From Armillaria gallica (taxonomy: Eukaryota; Basidiomycota; Agaricomycetes; Agaricales; Physalacriaceae): DNA of 64,000 bases. The notes under the pieces were generated by a model. The model saw only the letters and a list, made by a program, of their open reading frames with translations. It was not told the origin of the DNA and searched no databases. Positions 12,096 to 23,224 of this stretch are shown here, piece by piece. The DNA is taken from assembly GCA_037576215.1 (NCBI GenBank), contig JBANDB010000002.1, positions 248,001 to 312,000 on the forward strand, in the 5' to 3' direction. The first letter of the stretch is position 1. Every line of letters begins with the position of its first letter. A program made the position numbers and the translations under genes.

Positions 12096-12357
12096 ATTGG
12101 TCTAAATTCCCGACGTACTTCTTCTCACACCCCTAGAAATCTTATTTAATCACTTTAAGGAGGAATTGGTAGTGGATCAAGATTGGGTCAGAACCCCAGC
12201 CAGAATTGATTATGCTCATTACGGATACAGCTATATCCTAAATGAAGAAGCCACCCATTTTACATGTCATGCATGGAACATTATCCATTGAGATCAGATG
12301 GTTCAGGTACCTGCTCGATACCAACGACCCCAGATCAACCTGCCCCTAACACCTGTA

Positions 12358-13794
12358 GCAGGCAGTCTGATATATCAATTCTTGTCAATTGACAGACTTT
12401 GTGATATATCCAGACTGTCAATTGACTGACCACCTATATAATGCATTTCTGTCACTGTCACCAGAGCAGGACATTGTCACAACCTCCTCTTAGATGACTG
12501 TTGCACTGCCACCCTCCTCTCTGCTCATTGTCAGGGTCTCCTGCCCTCCCTCCCACTGTTGCACACTTTTTCCTTTTTGGGAAAGTTGCTTTCAATGCCT
12601 CCAGAATGCTTGTGAGCCTTATTCCTGCCCTCCCCCTCACTGTTTTGGGCCGAAATTTGAGATTTGAGGTCTTCTAAAAATATATTATAGATTAGTAAGC
12701 TGACCCTGCCCCTCCCGAGCGCCTGAAGGCTGGATTCAGCCACAGGAGACTGGATGTAGTGTGGCAGTGCAGCCGATTGATGAAATCAGCCATCAATATC
12801 AGGCCATTTTCGGACAAATCTGGGATTGGGGTGGTTTCTGGGTACTGGATGGGCCAGGGGATGGTACTAGTATATGCCTAAACATAAACAACATAAAAGT
12901 GAGCCCTCTGGTGAGGTATGGGGGCCCTGGGGAGGGGGTAAAAAGGGTAAAATAGTGAAAAATAGCGGAAAATCACCGAAAATTCACATTTTAGGGGTGC
13001 TATGTGCATCGGATCGCTTCGAAAACTTTACCAATGAATTCCCTGACCTTGAAAACCCCTAAATGGCCCCTCTACAGTACATTTGGCACATTTTATGACT
13101 AGGCATAATCGGTAAAATTGGCTTTTTATGGTGCTGCATACCTTGGATCACTCTGGGGATGTTACCAATCGATTTCTACACTATGTAAACCCTAGAATAC
13201 ATCTTCATATGTTATATATAACCACCAGAATGTGATGAAAAATGAGGGATTGGGGGCGAAATACGGTTTATTTGGTTTTCTAGCCATTGTGTCGGTCTGG
13301 GGACATTACCAATCGCCAATTGATTTCTTGACCTTGAAAACCCCCAAAAAACTCTAGGTTACATTTATGGGGTCTCAGGAACGATTGAAATAATAATATA
13401 ACAGTTTAAGAGAAGCACATAGGAAAACTCGCATTTCTGAGCCTCGGAAAATTTCGGAGTTATTGCCAATGGATTCCTTGACCTTGAAAACCACTAGAAC
13501 ACCCCAAGAGCACAATACAGACCTTCAGAATACATGCAGAAAAGTGTGATAGTGAAAATCTCTGAAATGCCATATAGCTCGCATTTCTGAATGTTGGGGA
13601 AGGTAATTATGGTATAGAATACACAATATATATTGTATAATAGTGTGTACAAAAGCCTAGGATGATCCGAAATGTATTGGCAGAGATATAAGGAGATCTT
13701 TCTGAAAATGAGAAGGAGCACCCCCCAGATTTCAATGTTCTGGTCATCCTACGGCCTGGGGACTATCAGATTCAGATTCCTGGACCCAAAAAAC
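12358..13794 (+). repeat. Left arm of foldback element
   Basis: This 1437-bp arm matches the reverse complement of 13938-15373 base for base except one A in an A-run (six A near 13346 versus five T near 14381). It starts with interleaved short palindromes (GATATATC and TGTCAATTGACA, each twice) and contains about four degenerate repeats ending near CCTTGACCTTGAAAACC. Confidence 0.9.
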
Positions 13795-13937
13795 AGTAAG
13801 ATCATCAATCATCCACAGGGTTCATGTGTCAAAACTCCGAAGTAAGGAGTGTCCTCTCATTTATGCACAAAGTTATGCTGTTTGCATGAATCATGCACTA
13901 GTAAAAATAACCCCCATGGATGAAAGATGAGTCTTAT

Positions 13938-15373
13938 GTTTTTTGGGTCCAGGAATCTGAATCTGATAGTCCCCAGGCCGTAGGATGACCAGAACATTGA
14001 AATCTGGGGGGTGCTCCTTCTCATTTTCAGAAAGATCTCCTTATATCTCTGCCAATACATTTCGGATCATCCTAGGCTTTTGTACACACTATTATACAAT
14101 ATATATTGTGTATTCTATACCATAATTACCTTCCCCAACATTCAGAAATGCGAGCTATATGGCATTTCAGAGATTTTCACTATCACACTTTTCTGCATGT
14201 ATTCTGAAGGTCTGTATTGTGCTCTTGGGGTGTTCTAGTGGTTTTCAAGGTCAAGGAATCCATTGGCAATAACTCCGAAATTTTCCGAGGCTCAGAAATG
14301 CGAGTTTTCCTATGTGCTTCTCTTAAACTGTTATATTATTATTTCAATCGTTCCTGAGACCCCATAAATGTAACCTAGAGTTTTTGGGGGTTTTCAAGGT
14401 CAAGAAATCAATTGGCGATTGGTAATGTCCCCAGACCGACACAATGGCTAGAAAACCAAATAAACCGTATTTCGCCCCCAATCCCTCATTTTTCATCACA
14501 TTCTGGTGGTTATATATAACATATGAAGATGTATTCTAGGGTTTACATAGTGTAGAAATCGATTGGTAACATCCCCAGAGTGATCCAAGGTATGCAGCAC
14601 CATAAAAAGCCAATTTTACCGATTATGCCTAGTCATAAAATGTGCCAAATGTACTGTAGAGGGGCCATTTAGGGGTTTTCAAGGTCAGGGAATTCATTGG
14701 TAAAGTTTTCGAAGCGATCCGATGCACATAGCACCCCTAAAATGTGAATTTTCGGTGATTTTCCGCTATTTTTCACTATTTTACCCTTTTTACCCCCTCC
14801 CCAGGGCCCCCATACCTCACCAGAGGGCTCACTTTTATGTTGTTTATGTTTAGGCATATACTAGTACCATCCCCTGGCCCATCCAGTACCCAGAAACCAC
14901 CCCAATCCCAGATTTGTCCGAAAATGGCCTGATATTGATGGCTGATTTCATCAATCGGCTGCACTGCCACACTACATCCAGTCTCCTGTGGCTGAATCCA
15001 GCCTTCAGGCGCTCGGGAGGGGCAGGGTCAGCTTACTAATCTATAATATATTTTTAGAAGACCTCAAATCTCAAATTTCGGCCCAAAACAGTGAGGGGGA
15101 GGGCAGGAATAAGGCTCACAAGCATTCTGGAGGCATTGAAAGCAACTTTCCCAAAAAGGAAAAAGTGTGCAACAGTGGGAGGGAGGGCAGGAGACCCTGA
15201 CAATGAGCAGAGAGGAGGGTGGCAGTGCAACAGTCATCTAAGAGGAGGTTGTGACAATGTCCTGCTCTGGTGACAGTGACAGAAATGCATTATATAGGTG
15301 GTCAGTCAATTGACAGTCTGGATATATCACAAAGTCTGTCAATTGACAAGAATTGATATATCAGACTGCCTGC
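13938..15373 (-). repeat. Right arm of foldback element
   Basis: Inverted copy of 12358-13794, separated from it by a 143-bp non-repeated loop. Confidence 0.9.
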
Positions 15374-16634
15374 TAAGGCTGCCCCCGATGCCATATGACA
15401 ACTCTGAACCCATGGAAGATGAGCCTCCTATACTGCTGCCATGGACCATGATACCTGCCTATAACTATACACATATGGCACCAAGCTATGTGTATCCCCA
15501 AGGGTATGGACCACCAGGCACACAAGGGCCATCCAGACTCTTTGCCGCCACCGACGATGGAGCAGGACTGTCGAACCAGTCCCAGCCACCAAGCCAGCCA
15601 CAGCCCCCTAGCAGACCGATGCAACCGCTGGTAGTACCCGCCGTCCCTACGAGGTGGGTACCCCCTTGTTACCTGTCGCCACTAAAACTGCCTGATCCAC
15701 CCGCTCCATGGGTACTTGCCGCTGATAATCAAGGACCGTGGGCAGTGCTGAAGCCCAACATAGTCAAGGAACCAGACAACTTCAATGGTGACTCCAACGA
15801 TATCCCCCGGTTCTTCTCTCAATGTGACATGTATTTTTCAGTATTCAACCAATATTTCCGATACCATCCCCACAAAGTCATCTTCTGCACATCACGTTTC
15901 AGCAAGGACACCCAGGTATGGTAGGAACTGTGTGCATGGGAATTAGGGAGGAATGCCAACGGAGATCAGGTCTACCCTGCATATGAACACTTCATAGACA
16001 AAGTCAGGTGACGATTCTGTAAGGATGCTAATGTTGAGATAAAGTTTGCGCAATGGGAACAACTCCGCCAAAGCAATTTCCCTGACAGGGATTTATTCTT
16101 CCAGCAATTCGAGTCGCTTGCATTCAAGGCAGGAATCCTGGGTATCGACATGATGATGATGGCCCAAGTCCAAAAGGTGTGTCGTTCAACCACTAAAGAC
16201 ATCATCTACGCCTCCGATGGGGATGTCCCAGGTACCTACCAAGAGTGGAAATGGCGAATATTGCAGATTGATCATAATTGGAGGACATGGAAAGTGGAAA
16301 CAGGAAAAGGGGCCAAGGTGACAGAATGGAAACAGCAGGTGAAAACGAATACCACGTCACCTAAAGCCAATCAGCAGCAGCAGAACAGTGTCCTGGAAAA
16401 GAAGACGGGAACTGGCACAACATACAGAGGATCGGGCATGCCCATGGATATCGACCAGGTGCACGCCAAGGCAAAGTGCTTCTGATGCGGACAGATGGGG
16501 CACTTCAAACGAGATTGTCCCAAATCCCCGAAGACGAAGGAAGAAGCGCTACGATGACTCAATTACTACTGGGACCATGTAGCAACAAATGAGAAAACAG
16601 ACTCAAAGATTGAGGAGGTAAAAGACGGGGCTGA

Positions 16635-19600
16635 GCAGTAAACGATTCGACTGACTCAGCCAAGAACTTAGTTTCATCTGGTACGCATTTGTCACCCGCT
16701 AGTCAGGCTTATTGTACTTCTGTAGTTGACACTGTGCATTCGAATATACCCACCTGCGACTTTACAACCAGGAGTGAAACCAAGAAAGAATCGAAACAGG
16801 CAGCTGGGACAGCTGACCCCATGACTGCGCAACCAGCTAAACGTCTGGCAAGTAACTCATCACAAGTGAAAGCGACAGACGAGAAGGCACCTACCATAGT
16901 GTCACCCATCATAATAGCACTCGATGAGCGACTGGATGGGGCAGGGGAACAAGCGCCTCCGCTGGAGGGACATGCCCCCCCTGATAAACCGGCTCCACGA
17001 TCAGGGAAAACTGCAGGAAATGGACCCACGACTGTTAGGACCAATGAACAGGAAGGCCAATCATGAGGTAAGAGCCCCCAGAGCATCGGAGCTTGTCATG
17101 ATGCAGGGCGACCTGGAGTGCCGAAAGTAACAAGAGACCCTATGGGCTCAGGAGTAGCAGACCAGGCTGATAAGACCATTCATTCGGCACAAGTCGAGTC
17201 CACTGTCTCCACATGTATTAGTGGCCAAGATCAGGACGGTACTCCCGAGAAACGCACCTCCCATCCCACAGTGAAAGGCCAGGACAACAAGGATTCAAGA
17301 TGCAAACCATCAGGATACAACCTGAAGGAAGACCTCACTGCTGATGAAAAGGAGGAAGCTGCTAGTGCCCAGGCGGTGAAAAGAGGGCATCAGGTAGTTA
17401 TAGAAGAGGTTCCGGATGACGAAGACGACACAAGTTTCCAACAAAGTCAGCAAACTAACCAAAAGTCCCTTGTAGTTCCTGAGGTGACCCAGTTGACAGT
17501 AGCCGAGCCAACCAGCTCTGGTGCAAAGACTGAGAAGGTCCCATCTGAATGGTTAAAGCCATTTGAAGCTGAATGGACATTACAAGGAATCAAGGAGGCA
17601 AAGACTGAATCGGAGGTCAGGGCGATCTTGAAAAACTGGATTCATAAAACGCAAGTTGAGGAGGTAGTTGACAAGATGCTTGAGGGTTTGCAGAAGACCA
17701 CGCACATTAATGCCTTAGAATGGATGGAGGAACTCTGACAGACTAGACGCTATATCTGCTGACTAAGTGGAAGCGACAAGGCTCTAACGACCAATGTTCA
17801 AATTGAGGTACCGAATAGCTGAGCTCGCATTACTTCCTTGGCCTTGGTTGACAGTGGCTGTACCAGTAGTGCCATTAACTGAGCATTTGTCGAGAAACAT
17901 CACATCCCTACCCATACCACGGCAGCGCCCATCACAGTTTATAATGCAGATGGATCAAAGAACAGCTCGAGACAGATCACCGCCTTTGCCGAGCTATGCA
18001 TCACTATTGGGGATCACGCTGAATGCATTGACCTAGCCATCACCGATCTAAAAGACCATGACATCTTTCTCGGGCATGATTGGCTAGTAAGGCATAATCC
18101 ATTGATCAATTGGCAGATGGGAAAAATGACCTTTGCCCGATGTCAATGTCGCCATATCCCGATTCCGTTACCGGATGCGGATCTGTATGACAAATGGGAT
18201 GAGGAGCTTGAGGAGGGTGATACCATCCTTGCGATAAGCTTCGAAGAAGCTATTCATATTAGGACAATGCGACATGTAGCCAATGACTTAGCAGCCAAGG
18301 CTAACGTGGAAAAGAAAGCCAAAATGTTCGAAGAAATGGTCCCCGAATGGTGTAGAGACTTCAAAGATTTATTCGATAAAGAAAACTTTGATGAACTCCC
18401 AGAACCTAAACTATGGGATCATGCCATCGAACTCATTCCAAACGCTAACACCAATCTCGACTGTAAAGTCTATCCCCTTAATCAAGCGGAGCAGGAGGAG
18501 TTGGACAAATTCCTTGATGAAAACTTGTCCAGCGGAAGAATACATCCTTCCAAATCACCCATGGCCTCACCATTCTTCTTTGTAAAAAAGAAAGATGGTA
18601 AACTAAGGCCTGTCCAGGATTATCAGAAGCTCAATGAGATGATGATTAAAAATTGATACCCACTGCCTTTAATCTTGGAACTCATGGACAAGCTATGCGG
18701 CGCCAAATACTTCTCCAAACTGGACATTCGATGGGGATACAATAATGTTCGTATCAAAACTGGGGATGAGTGGAAGGCAGCCTTCAGGACTAACCGTGGT
18801 CTGTATGAACCAACGGTTATGTTCTTCGGGCTCACCAACTCACCTGCCACCTTTCAGTGGATGATGAACAACATCTTTAAAGACCTCATTGCATCCAGGA
18901 AGGTGACCATATATCTCAATGATATCCTTATCATGTCCAAAACAAAGGAAGAACATTGCCGGATAACACGGGAAGTCTTGGCGACCTTAAGAAAGCACAA
19001 GTTATTCCTTAAGGCCAAGAAATGCGAGTTTGAAGTCCTGGAGACGGAGTACCTGGGCATCATTATCAGCGAAGGCAGCATTTGCATGGACCCAGTCAAA
19101 ATTAAAGGCATCCTCGATTGGCCAGTACCGATCAAAAAGAAAGAGCTGCAATCGTTCCTGGGGTTCACCAATTTCTACTGATGCTTCATAAAAAATTACA
19201 GCAAGATCGTAAAGCCTATGACGCAGTTGACTGGAAACAATGCGTGGAAATGGGGAAAGGCCCAGCAGGAGGCTTTCAAACAGCTGAAGAAGCAGCTAGC
19301 GGAGGACGTCGTACTCACCATACCAACCAATGAAGGGAAGTTCCACGTAGAGGCAGACGCTAGTGAAGGAGCCATTGGCGCCATTCTCTCTCAAGAACAA
19401 GATGGCAAATGGAGACCCATGTCATTCCTATCCAAGTTGCTCTCGGTTACAGAACATAACTATGAGATTTACGACAAGGAGCTTCTTGCCATTATGCTCG
19501 TGCTTGAAGAGTGGAGGCACTACCTGATGGGCGCATACCAAGATTTCGAGATCTGGACAGATCATCAGAACCTCCAGTATTTCCGAAAGCCTCAGAATGT

Positions 19601-21479
19601 AAATTGACGGCAAGCTCGATGGATCACCAAATTAGCAGAATACCACTTTACCCTTCATCACAAGGCTGGCACCGCCAACAAAAAGGCTGACCTCTTATCT
19701 CAACAAACAGATCACGATCAGGGACAGGACGACAACGACCAAGTAGTAGTCTTATCACCTGAACATTTCAGAGCCATGATCATGCTGACCATCAAAGAAA
19801 CCCATCATACTGTCAAAACCGCCACTCGAAACATTCACCTTTGGGATAATGGCATTGCCGGCTCTCTCAACCATGACCATGGCATGACCATGAGAGATGG
19901 GCTCATTTGATACAGTGGCAGAATCTATGTCCCTCGAGATCACGCACTTTGGGGAGAAATTATTGCTCGCTCTCATGACCACATCACCGCTGGACACCCC
20001 GGTATCGAAAAGACCAAGGAACTCATATTGCGAGAATTCTGGTGGCCGAAGATGAAGAAAGACATTGAGGCCTATGTCCGAGCCTGTGAAACTTGCCAAC
20101 AAACAAAAAGTAGCAACCAAGCCAAAGCCGCACCACTTCACCCCAATGAGATACCATCCTGACCATGGACCCACATCTCAGTGGATATGGTCACTGGTCT
20201 ACCCAAAAGCAATGGCCATGATGCTATCCTCGTAATCATTGATCACTTCTCCAAAGAAATCATTCCCATCGCATGCTCCACAGAATTATCGTCAGAAGGA
20301 TGGGCAAAGATTCTATGCGACGAAGTGTATGCCAAACACGGGATGCCCCAAGTCGTCATTTCAGACAGAGGCACAGTGTTTGTATCCAAATTCATGAAAG
20401 ACCTATACAATCTCCTCCAAGTCAAGGGCAACCCTTCGACCGTGTACCACCCCCAGACAGATGGACAAACCAAATGAGTCAATCAGGAGATTGAAAAATA
20501 TCTCTGAATGTTTGTCAATCACCTTCAAACTGACTGGGTGGAGTGGCTTTCTCTAGTGGTGTTTGCACATAACAATCGCATACACTCTTCCACTGGTAAA
20601 AGCCCGTTCGAAGTCAACTATGGTTACAATCCCGCTGTATTGCCAGGAACAAAATCGACTGCCCCCTTCCGCACTCCCGCTTCCGATACCTTCGTGTCCA
20701 AAATGCAAGAAGTTCATGCTACCACCAAAAAGTCACTTGAAAAAGCTGCGTCACAGATGAAAGCACAATATAACAAAAACAAGTGACCAGCTATCGAATA
20801 CAAAGTAGGCGACAAAGTTTGGCTTGACATAACCAACCTTCACCTTCCCCAGCCCAAGAAAAAGCTTGACGATAAACGAACAGGCCCCTTCGAGATCAAA
20901 AACAAGAAGGGCGCTTCGGCATACATGCTAAAACTACCAGACAACTGGAAGATTCACCTGACATTCAACGAGTCATTACTCACTCCATATATTCCTCCGG
21001 CGTTCCCTAATCAAGAATGACCACCTCCTCCCCCCCCAGACCTTATAGATGGTGATGAACATTATGAAGTCGAAAAGGTCCTAAACAGCAGACAGCGGAG
21101 GGTCTGAGGGAGACAGGGAGAACCGCCAAAGACAGTAACAGACTACTTCGTCAAGCGGAAAGGCTATGGCCTGGAATCAAACAGCTGGGTACAGGAGAAC
21201 GATATGGATGCCAACAAACTCATTGAAGAGTTCCTAACGGAACACATTGATCTCATCGCAACTGACAAACCAGACACGACCATCGTCATTACAGCAGAAC
21301 AACCAGACAGGGAACACTGGGGACCACGCAAAGGCTGGAAATACCTTGTCTGACCAGCAGACAGCCCAAAATACAGACCAGTGGTGGAAACATGGTACTT
21401 CAAACATGAACTACCACAGTACGCGAAACTCTTTGACCAATACTGGGAAATCAACTGGTATGATGAACATGTAGAGTGA
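16635..21479 (+). pseudogene. pol of gypsy B: protease, reverse transcriptase, RNase H, integrase, chromodomain
   Basis: A single frame is preserved for 4.8 kb with no frameshift. Recognisable parts are an aspartic protease (ALVDSG, 17841), reverse transcriptase (about 18400-19180), RNase H (EADASEGAIGAIL near 19345, IWTDHQNLQYF near 19550), a His/Cys integrase zinc finger (about 19970-20105), the integrase core with SVDM, SDRGTVF and HPQTDGQT motifs (20175-20475), and a chromodomain (YEVEKVL to LIEEFL, about 21060-21240). Sixteen internal TGA codons interrupt it (17064, 17736, 17760, 17820, 17880, 18654, 19179, 19605, 19908, 20160, 20475, 20505, 20784, 21018, 21105, 21351). No TAA or TAG occurs. 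The catalytic YXDD box reads YLND (18912-18923). The element is dead. Confidence 0.92.
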
Positions 21480-21522
21480 AACGGTGGGGAAGAAGCTTAA
21501 CAGCAGTCAGGACACCTGCCTT

Positions 21523-21535
21523 AACAAGGGGGTAA
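21523..21535 (+). other. Polypurine tract of gypsy B
   Basis: AACAAGGGGGTAA lies directly before the TGT that starts the 3' LTR, the position of the plus-strand primer in LTR retrotransposons. Confidence 0.7.
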
Positions 21536-21926
21536 TGTCACAATTTATTCACTTTTTTCCTTATCTTATCTTATCAATTACACCGGACCAGCCAGGCTGC
21601 TGACTATAGGAGCAACCGAGTAACTGCACAATGATTCCCATGTTATCGCTTCAGTATTGCGCATTCCTGCTTTGATATTGCGTGCTTGGATTCTATCTCT
21701 CACAAACGGTTTATGTATAGACCCTCGCTCCTAGTATTTAAGTAGTAGCTCTTGCTGTATGTACTCCAACTTCAAACTAACGTTTAATCTATACCAAAAC
21801 TATCACCTAATTCTTTGCCAAGATCTAAGGACTTAGCCTTATCTCTTATTGCTTAAGGAATCCAGTGGTGACTGTCCAAACGTGAGACAGCCGTTGTTTA
21901 TCCTTGATAGGAGTTTGGGTCTAACA
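21536..21926 (+). repeat. 3' LTR of gypsy B
   Basis: A 391-bp direct repeat of 10483-10874, TGTCACA to TCTAACA, with a conserved TATTTAAG at 21735. It is followed by GACCA, the second copy of the target duplication. Confidence 0.9.
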
Positions 21927-22950
21927 GACCACTTGCTCATTCCTCATATTGGCAATATTCGTGAAGAACTTTTTCGCTTGGCTCATGACTGCCTCGGTCA
22001 CTTTGGCAGCGACAAAGTTTATGCTGCACTGCACGACTCTTATTATTGGCCAAATATGTGACAAGATCTCAAGGAGTCTTACATCCCCTCTTGCAAATCT
22101 TGCCTAAGAAATAAATTGCCTACAATGAAACCCAGAGGCCCTCTTCACCCTTTGCCTATTCCTGAACAAAGAGGAGATAGCGTCACTATTGATTTCATTG
22201 GACCACTGCCTGAGGATGATGGCTTTAATTGTATTGCTACCTTTACAGACCGCCTCGGTTCTGATATTCGCATTGTTCCTACCCACACTAACCTCACCAC
22301 TGAAAAGATGGCTGCTCTGTTTTTTGATCATTGGTACTGTGAGAATGGTTTACCATTGGAAATTGTATCTGACCACGATAAGCTTTTCGTGTCAAAGTTT
22401 TGGAAGGCACTTCATAAACTTACTGGGGTCAAATTGGCCATGTCTTCATCATTTCATCCTCAAACTGATGGTGCCTCTGAATGCTCTAACAAGACCATGA
22501 ATCAGTCCATTCAATACCGCATAGATCGCCAACAGCACGGATGGGTTAAGGCTCTGCCTAGGATTAGATTTGGGATGATGAACACCTTGAATGCGTCCAC
22601 AGGTTACTCTGGCTTTCAACTGAAGATGGGCCATTCTCCTTGGATAATTCTGCCCTTGGTCCCTGCATCCTTGGCTCCTGGCTGTCCTCAGGAAGATATA
22701 AATGCGGCCTGTGTTATTGATAAACTGTTGGATGACACTGCGTCTGCCAAAGATAACCTGATTCAGGCTAAAGTTTCCCAAGCTTGGTATGCCAACAGGA
22801 GTAGGAAATCAGATTTCGAGATTAATGTGAGTGACCACGTCATGCTTAGCACTTTCCACTGCCATCAAGACTACAAAAACAGTGATAATCATGTGGCTAA
22901 ATTTATGCCTAGGTATGATGGCCCTTATACTGTTACCCATGCCAACTCCT
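21927..22950 (+). pseudogene. pol of gypsy A continued: integrase
   Basis: The frame of element A resumes at LLIPHIGN and gives an integrase zinc-finger region (LAHDCLGHFG, YYWPNM, SCKSC) and core (VTIDFIGPLPEDDGFN, IVSDHDKLFVSKFW, HPQTDGASE). A TGA at 22059 follows YYWPNM where Arg is usual. The frame is cut at 22950 by the DNA transposon, just after KFMPRYDGPYTVTHANS. Confidence 0.88.
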
Positions 22951-22963
22951 CAGAGGGGTGACC

Positions 22964-23082
22964 AAAACGGTGGAATGGTGGATTACGGACTGATGCATTT
23001 TTTGGTGGGTTTGGGTTTTTTGGTGGGTTTGCTGTTTTTTTGGTGAGTTTTGTATCTGGTCACTTGTTTTTCGGTGGAATGG
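22964..23082 (+). repeat. Left subterminal repeats of the DNA transposon
   Basis: About five copies of a short motif of the form TTTTTYGGTGRRTTT (near 22964, 22998, 23015, 23035 and 23066) lie within 135 bp of the left end. Likely transposase-binding sites by analogy with other DNA transposons. Confidence 0.65.
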
Positions 23083-23224
23083 ACTTGGTGATTTTTTGCC
23101 AGGGATACACGAGGTATTTTTGGTGGCATGTAATTTGACAGGTGATGATGTCGAGGGTTTGTGAAGCAATATGTCAGTGCAAGTCCAGAGTAGAAGGTGT
23201 TTATATGTTATATTAGGATCTATG

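Larger units (their letters stand above)
12358..15373. mobile_element. 3.0-kb foldback (giant inverted-repeat) element in gag of gypsy B
   Basis: The sequence is a near-perfect hairpin: left arm 12358-13794, loop 13795-13937 (143 bp), right arm 13938-15373. It is flanked by TA on both sides (12356-12357 and 15374-15375). Removing the element and one TA rejoins the gag frame exactly (CCT GTA AGG CTG). Termini are GCAGGCAGTCTGATATATC and its inverse. The short ORFs in the arms are mirror copies of each other and look non-coding. The TA duplication fits a Tc1/mariner-like or related mobilising enzyme, which is inference. It encodes no transposase. Confidence 0.88.
12061..16641 (+). pseudogene. 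gag of gypsy B, split by a foldback element
   Basis: The frame runs from about 12061 to 12357, is interrupted by the foldback element, and resumes at 15376 in the same frame (PLTPV then RLPPMPYDN). It ends at TAA 16639-16641. Central segments such as FNGDSNDIPRFFSQCDMYF and VEIKFAQWEQLRQSNF are typical of fungal gypsy Gag. A CCHC zinc knuckle lies at 16477-16518 (C-X2-C-X4-H-X4-C), with a TGA inside its first C-X2-C. Other in-frame stops are TAA at 12103, a TGA near 12288, TAG after TQVW near 15922, TGA near 16011 and a TGA near 16555. Pol starts one frame back (-1). Confidence 0.8.
10483..21926 (+). mobile_element. Ty3/gypsy chromovirus B, full length with LTRs, inserted in element A
   Basis: Two direct LTRs (10483-10874 and 21536-21926) start TGT and end ACA. 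The five bases before the left LTR are GACCG and those after the right are GACCA, a 5-bp target duplication with one CpG-type change. The host reading frame is restored when one copy is kept. Internal order is leader with self-priming site, two short ORFs, gag with CCHC knuckle, then protease, reverse transcriptase, RNase H, integrase and chromodomain, and a polypurine tract. A 3.0-kb foldback element splits gag. With about 7% LTR divergence, all but one difference being transitions, the copy is not young, but decay by CpG mutation would exaggerate its age. Confidence 0.92.

Noticed and set aside
12360..15373. Mirror-image ORFs of 60-78 codons in the foldback arms
   Set aside because: They exist because the arms are inverted copies. 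They show no domain and overlap each other in several frames.
12358..15373. Foldback element as an assembly artefact
   Set aside because: Precise TA flanks, frame restoration on removal and a unique 143-bp loop argue for a real insertion, though long reads would be decisive.
16635..21479. TGA might be read as an amino acid (codon reassignment or programmed readthrough) rather than a stop
   Set aside because: Ordinary host genes in the window end with TGA (F-box gene at 32010, membrane protein at 35796), and the same CpG-type changes occur in the non-coding LTRs, so mutation explains the pattern.
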